Below, piece by piece: positions 59,481-64,000 of a DNA stretch of 64,000 bases. The position numbers were made by a program, and so were the translations under genes. How positions within the stretch are numbered: the first letter of the stretch is position 1; the number at the start of each line of letters is the position of its first letter. The notes beneath the pieces are model-generated. The model saw nothing but the letters and a program-made list of their open reading frames with translations, did not search any database and was not told the DNA's origin. The DNA lies in contig MU271143.1 of assembly GCA_021432605.1 (NCBI GenBank), forward strand, positions 9,277-73,276. The letters are read 5' to 3'. This stretch comes from Coniochaeta sp. PMI_546. Lineage: Eukaryota > Ascomycota > Sordariomycetes > Coniochaetales > Coniochaetaceae.

Positions 59481-61392
59481 TCATGCCGAAAACTCCCTCC
59501 GCTTGTTCTTGTGGACATAGAACTCGTTTACCCACTCTTGCATGTTGGCGACTTCTTCGTCAACGATGCTCTTCAGCTCTGCATTCACCGCCCAGTTCTG
59601 GCCGTAGAGGTCGGAACAGTGGATGCCTCCCGGGATAACACGAATTGGCAGCTCGGGAGTGCTCTCCTTAGGACCACCTGGGCGGAACTTGGAGCTCACC
59701 GTAGCGTCCCTCCAAGGATCCAAGGCGCCGTTGGCAAACATCAGCCTCGTGGTGTTGTCGATGAACCACCCGCCAGTGTATGCGTTGACCTCATCCGCAG
59801 TCCTGCCCTTCAGGAGACCGTACCCGCCCTCTTCAGGGGGGAAGAAAAGCGGGCACTGCGATCGCCAGTATGTGGTATTGACAAGTCGAGAGACAATGGT
59901 TGGGTGGTTCTCAGGCGCACCGTCCTGCCAGTACTCAAATCTGGCCGGCGAAAGTTAGCAGTCAGACCATCGCACGATAGCGGAGCTACCGAAGACTAAC
60001 GACGTCGACTTACGGCTCGTTGCAAAGCATCCAATTCCACTGCCGGTTGATCCAGTTGTCCAAGGACAAATCCTTGTACTGCGGGTTAGACGCGTTGAGG
60101 TTTTGATAACAACCGGTGTTGTAAGTCCCCTGCCAGTCGTCATATCCGGCCGATTCGCAAGCTGTTGTTCTGCGCGTCAGCCACATCTTCGGTCCTTGAA
60201 CACGATAGTACCAAGTCACTTACAGCCAGGGAGTTGGACCTCTGTGAACCATTTGGCGTAACCCTCTAGCGCCTTGCACTGACCGACACCCTCCGGACCG
60301 GGCACTTTGTTGGTGGAGTTGGGCCAAACATTCTGACCGACAGGTCAGTTCAACGCCATCAACACGAGAAGTTTGCACTTCCGACCCATGGAGAACTAGC
60401 TTACCTCGATATAATCGCAGAACTGGTAGTAGGGTGTGTAGCCCAAGGTGGACTCGGAGTAGAATTGCGTCGACTGCCACTGCCACGGGCCGTATTCGAG
60501 AGCCCTGCGATGATCTCACGTCAGCTCCCGTTCGCAAGAGGGCAATGCACCTTTAAGATGCCTATGAGCGCACTCACGCTCCGAAATCAGCGTCCTCCAG
60601 ATCCTCGAGCATGAACTTTGCCTTGAGCTTCTGCTTTTGCTTGGCGCTCCCGTGCAGCAGTATCTCGTCGACGTAGTCAATGACAGCGGTCAAATCCTTG
60701 GAGCAGTTCTGCGGCGTCGCCTCCATGACGGGGACGAAGTACTGCCAGAAGTCGCTCACGGCCTCCACCACACCACTAGTTCCGTGGTATGCCCAAAACG
60801 TGCCCGGGTCCTTTGCCGCAATCCATCCCGCCAGAGCGCCAGGATATGAGCCCCCAGAAAAGACCCACGGTGCGTTGTCGGGGCTGCTCTGGCTGCTCTT
60901 GTCGAAGGGCAGCTCGAAGTTCCTGGCGAAGTAGCTGTGGTCCTTGATGGCGTTCTCGAGCGTCAGGTACTGCAGGTTGGGCACTGTCAATTTCTCGAAC
61001 GGTGCCGACTGTCCCCAGTATCGGTGCTCCAGGACAATGACGGCGCCACCCATTGTTTTCGCGAAGAGACCCGCCAGGCGCTGCGTCGTGGTGTATGTTC
61101 TGTTGAACCCATCCGCGGCCTGCTCACCCGGGTCTACCAAGAAGATGGGCGACCCGGGACCTTTCCAAAATTCGGTGCCGTACCAGTATCGCTGCTTGAA
61201 GGTGCCGAGGCTCGGGTTCGAGTGGTCAATGAGCTGGTCAAACGTGCCCCAGCCATTTGTGCCATTTGTGCCGTCAACCGCTTCGATGCTTGGATCGATG
61301 GGGCCGACTTGCATGCCCGCTTGTCGAGGAAATCCAATGGCCGAGGCGGCCACCGCGAGCAGGAGCTCCAATGCAGCAACCGAGAGCTTCAT
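59481..61392 (-). CDS. Secreted S28-family serine carboxypeptidase
   Basis: Five exons (61392-60578, 60504-60405, 60332-60224, 60161-60014, 59940-59481) give 543 residues. A signal peptide (about 1-18, MKLSVAALELLLAVAASA) is followed by FDQLIDHSNPSLGTFKQRYW, the opening of the S28 fold. The catalytic Ser is in FSGGSYPGALAGW, the Asp in FANGALDPWRDA, and the His in IPGGIHCSDLYG. Other marks are LEHRYWGQSAPF and NWINRQWNWMLCNEP. Family members remove residues after proline, secreted or vacuolar; this one likely acts outside the cell in protein use at acid pH. Eight or so N-glycosylation sequons fit secretion. It is divergent from the DUF3112 gene. Confidence 0.92.
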
Positions 61393-62692
61393 TGTCGTCA
61401 GGGCAGAGACACTACACCAGGGTCGCGCAAAACCGACGACCTAGACGAACAAGAGAGTGCGTCGCGCCGCCACAAATGCAAGGGAGACGGCCGCCTTTAT
61501 TCGCGCCCTCCCCCGTCGCTCTGCCCAGCTTCATTGATTGATCTACTGTGCCTTCATCAGTCCCCCGTCACACAGGGACAGATCTATGCCGCCATGCTAC
61601 ACCACAATGCAGGGCGTTACCGATCGCCAGTCCATCGCGGGTCCGGAAGACTGGGTTTGCCTGGTTCTGGGCAATTTCATGCCGTCCACCTTCCTGGTTG
61701 GTAGGTCACGGATCGGATACCACCTTGGATTGAGTAACGGTTGATGCAGCATCACATCGGAAATCATCCGGATGTACAAGGTTAATTTGCAGTCCAAGCA
61801 CAATTGGGCAGGTCGAGCCCCCGGATCTTGGGAACCTCCTTCTCCATTCCTGCGAGACTCCTCATTCCTCTAGCATAGTAGCACTGTAAAAAGCAGTTCG
61901 CTGCGCCCCGCCTGCACATACAAAAAAAAATGACATGGCTCTCTTGTGGCTGTTAAAGCGTTGAAACCAATCACACAGTCAACCTGGCAATCTATCTCAT
62001 CCTACCAATCTTACTTCAATTCATCGACGTCGGATCGCACGACCTTCCTAAAAGGGGTGGGAGCGGGCCAGTATCATGGAGGGTTAGGGTTGAATGGGCT
62101 CCGAGCAGGCTCGGCGCTTTCGAGTCCCTGTTAAAGCCGGCGCTCAGCCGCAACACCATCTTGATTCGTCGGCTGCCATCATGGACAGGGAACGGGGAAT
62201 GGAACTGGGCCGTCCATTCCAAAGTCAGGTGACTACGTGCCCGAACAGGAATGGCCGTCGTCAAGGTCGGCGTCAACCTGGCTTCGTGCCGACGACAACC
62301 TCCGACATGCCGGCTCGCACGCTAGATGGCAACCACGATGTCGGTCGTTATGGAGTCTCGCGATTACCGACAACGGGCGGCGTATTGGAAATGCTGCATC
62401 GAGCCAGATGCCAACCATGTGCTTTCGTCATCCACCTCGACCTCACCTAGAAATATCTGTCGTAATTACGAACATATCCTACTGGCCTCAGTTCTCTAAG
62501 TTTCTATCGCGCATGCCTTTTGCCTATAATCCATAATCCTATAATCCTATAATAAACGGTCTCCCCTTATCCTCAACCCCGTAACGACATGTCGGCATGG
62601 TTGTCAGTGTCTGTAGAGATTAGTTAGACTTACAGACTGGTCAAGTCAAAGCACTCATCGTTGACCACTTTCTCTTCCGCTCCGACATCGAT
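61393..62692. other. Divergent intergenic region between S28 peptidase and DUF3112 genes
   Basis: About 1.3 kb serving both genes. Nothing distinct except an A-run at 61921-61930 and TAATCCTATAAT repeats around 62529-62553. Confidence 0.45.
62529..62553. repeat. Short direct repeat TATAATCC
   Basis: TATAATCC recurs three times at about 62525-62550, giving a minor AT-rich repeat some 140 bases upstream of the DUF3112 gene start. Confidence 0.45.
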
Positions 62693-63749
62693 ATGTCGTC
62701 ACCTGGCGCGTCCGGTCAGGTCAGTCGCCGTTGTTTACGCAGAATACGAGTGCCCTGAGTAGGACATAGACATCGCTAACGCACACCTCCAGATGCAGGG
62801 GCCTCCATATCTTCCGGGAACGCAAGCCATCGGCGGCACCCCGACCTTAGGTGTAGACGACCCCATTTGTGCCGTCTTAATCTTCCTTTTCGCGGTCGTG
62901 GCCGTATTCCATATCACATGGAGGGTCAAACAGAATGAAGACCACAGGTCCAAGCTGGGGTTCCTGCTCTTCATATTTTCTTTTGTCCGCTCGGTCGCCC
63001 TGGTCTTGCGGATAGCCTGGGCATCGAGGCCGACCAACATCAACGTCGCCATAGCGGCCAACGTGTTCACAGCCGCTGGCGTCGTTATCCTGTTCATCGT
63101 CAACCTGATATTCGCCCGTCGAGTCGTGAATGACTACTGCAGGTTCGGCAAACACAAGGCCTTCGACTGGGCCCTCCGGTTCCTCATCTTCTGCATCGCC
63201 GCGTCGATAATCATGCTCATCGTGGCGACCGTGTACAGCTTCTTCACCCTGGATGCAGCCAAGCGCCTCATCTGCCGCAAGATCCAGCTATTCGGAAGCA
63301 CGTACCTGACCCTGCTCGCCTTTCTCCCGATCCCAGCGGCGATCATGGCTCTGCTGTTCCCCAGCGACATGACGCGGACCGACCCATATCTGAGGCGACG
63401 GTTCCGTGCCAAGGTCCAGCTCCTCCTCGTCACCTCCGCCCTTCTCACTCTCGGCGCCGGATTCCGCTGCGGTACAAGCTTCGACGCCAGGCCGCTGGGC
63501 CAGGTGACGTGGTTCCACCACAAGGCGGCGTTCTACTGTTTCAATTTTGGCATCGAAGTCATCGTGCTGTACATATTTGCGGCCGCTCGGTTCGATTCCC
63601 GCCTCCGGCTTCGGCAACCCGTCGATGCAACCGATGCAGAGAATTCGAATGACGCGTCTACGACAGAGAAAGCGACCCTTCCGCAAGGCAAATGGTCCAG
63701 GTTGGTTCACGACCGCGAGATGTTTGGTGGTGGGGGTTGGGATCAATAA
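62693..63749 (+). CDS. DUF3112 family multi-span membrane protein
   Basis: Two exons (62693-62719 and 62793-63749) give 327 residues. Exon 1 codes MSSPGASGQ. The protein has about seven hydrophobic spans: ICAVLIFLFAVVAVFHITW, LGFLLFIFSFVRSVALVLRI, VIAANVFTAAGVVILFIVNL-like, FLIFCIAASIIMLIVATVYS, LTLLAFLPIPAAIMALLF, LLLVTSALLTLGAGF and FNFGIEVIVLYIFAA. This is the layout of the fungal DUF3112 family, sometimes labelled GPCR-like. The conserved loop FRCGTSF precedes span seven. Role unknown. The cytosolic tail is short and polar. AATAAA overlaps the stop codon (63745-63750). Confidence 0.8.
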
Positions 63750-63750
63750 A
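63745..63750 (+). terminator. AATAAA-like poly(A) signal overlapping the stop codon
   Basis: AATAAA includes the TAA stop of the DUF3112 gene; later TA-rich sequence (about 63893-63912) offers further signals. Use of this site is inferred only. Confidence 0.3.
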
Positions 63751-64000
63751 AGTTTTGTGTATCGTCATCGTTATGCGGGCAGGATGGGATGTTGCATGGA
63801 CGTCGTCGGATATGTGTGGCCATGTTTGTAACTTGATACCCGGTGTTACCTCTCACAGTTGTCTTAGGTTGTTGTAGTACTGCATCAGCATATTGTACAG
63901 TATAATATAGATTTAGTCCTATCCAAACATCTTCACTTCCCCAGCTTTATCTCCTGTTCGTATTACCACAGATGTGAAAGCAGCGCAAGCCTTCAAGTGT
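63751..64000. other. 3' flank of the DUF3112 gene
   Basis: About 250 bases with a TA-rich patch; nothing else recognised before the window end. Confidence 0.5.

Noticed and set aside
63589-63600. GGTTCGATTCC, B-box-like
   Set aside because: It lies inside the DUF3112 coding exon and has no tRNA fold around it.

Overview
The window is nuclear DNA of a filamentous ascomycete (Pezizomycotina). The evidence is compact genes with short GT-AG introns (about 45-100 bases), fungal-type families (Zn2Cys6 regulator, CBM1 domain, NmrA-like reductase, DUF3112 membrane protein, Dal5-type permease) and the fungal form of CDK8/Ssn3. The style of the housekeeping proteins suggests Sordariomycetes; this is an impression, not a measurement. 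No RNA gene, CRISPR array, or intact mobile element was recognised, and no virus-derived element was seen.

Layout. 0-7 kb holds sparse accessory genes: a partial small secreted protein, a decayed F-box-like gene, an FAD aromatic hydroxylase and a tiny secreted protein that is little more than a cellulose-binding module. 7-18 kb is a housekeeping block: mannose-6-phosphate isomerase, SAGA subunit Sgf29, Arf6-type GTPase, Mediator kinase Ssn3/CDK8 and actin-related protein Arp2. 19-28 kb mixes a hydantoin/Asp-Glu racemase, a sugar-type MFS carrier, an NmrA-like reductase, a small Rieske protein, RNA polymerase I subunit Rpa43 and an IFI6/ISG12-like small membrane protein. 29-37.7 kb is a same-strand run of three nutrient carriers (APC permease, Dal5-type permease, amino acid permease) followed by an alpha/beta hydrolase. 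38.7-45 kb carries a secreted choice-of-anchor-B (LVIVD-type) protein, a DUF1993 protein and a Zn2Cys6 regulator, which has a 4.6-kb upstream region with no convincing gene. 49.8-64 kb carries a cyclophilin-RRM protein (PPIL4/Cyp6 type), an unknown 220-residue protein, an amidoligase, a pentanucleotide repeat with an assembly gap, a flavin monooxygenase, a secreted S28 serine peptidase and a DUF3112 multi-span protein.

Most coding models were rebuilt by hand from open frames plus splice signals, and exon sums were checked to keep frame. Starts are unresolved for the Ssn3 kinase and the IFI6-like gene. The four-gene 29-37.7 kb run looks like a nitrogen or amino acid uptake neighbourhood, but co-regulation is only inferred. 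The oddest items are the lone amidoligase, the choice-of-anchor-B protein, the IFI6-like protein, two GC-AG introns in one permease, and AAGGT/TACCT islands scattered in intergenic DNA with one long array beside the amidoligase.
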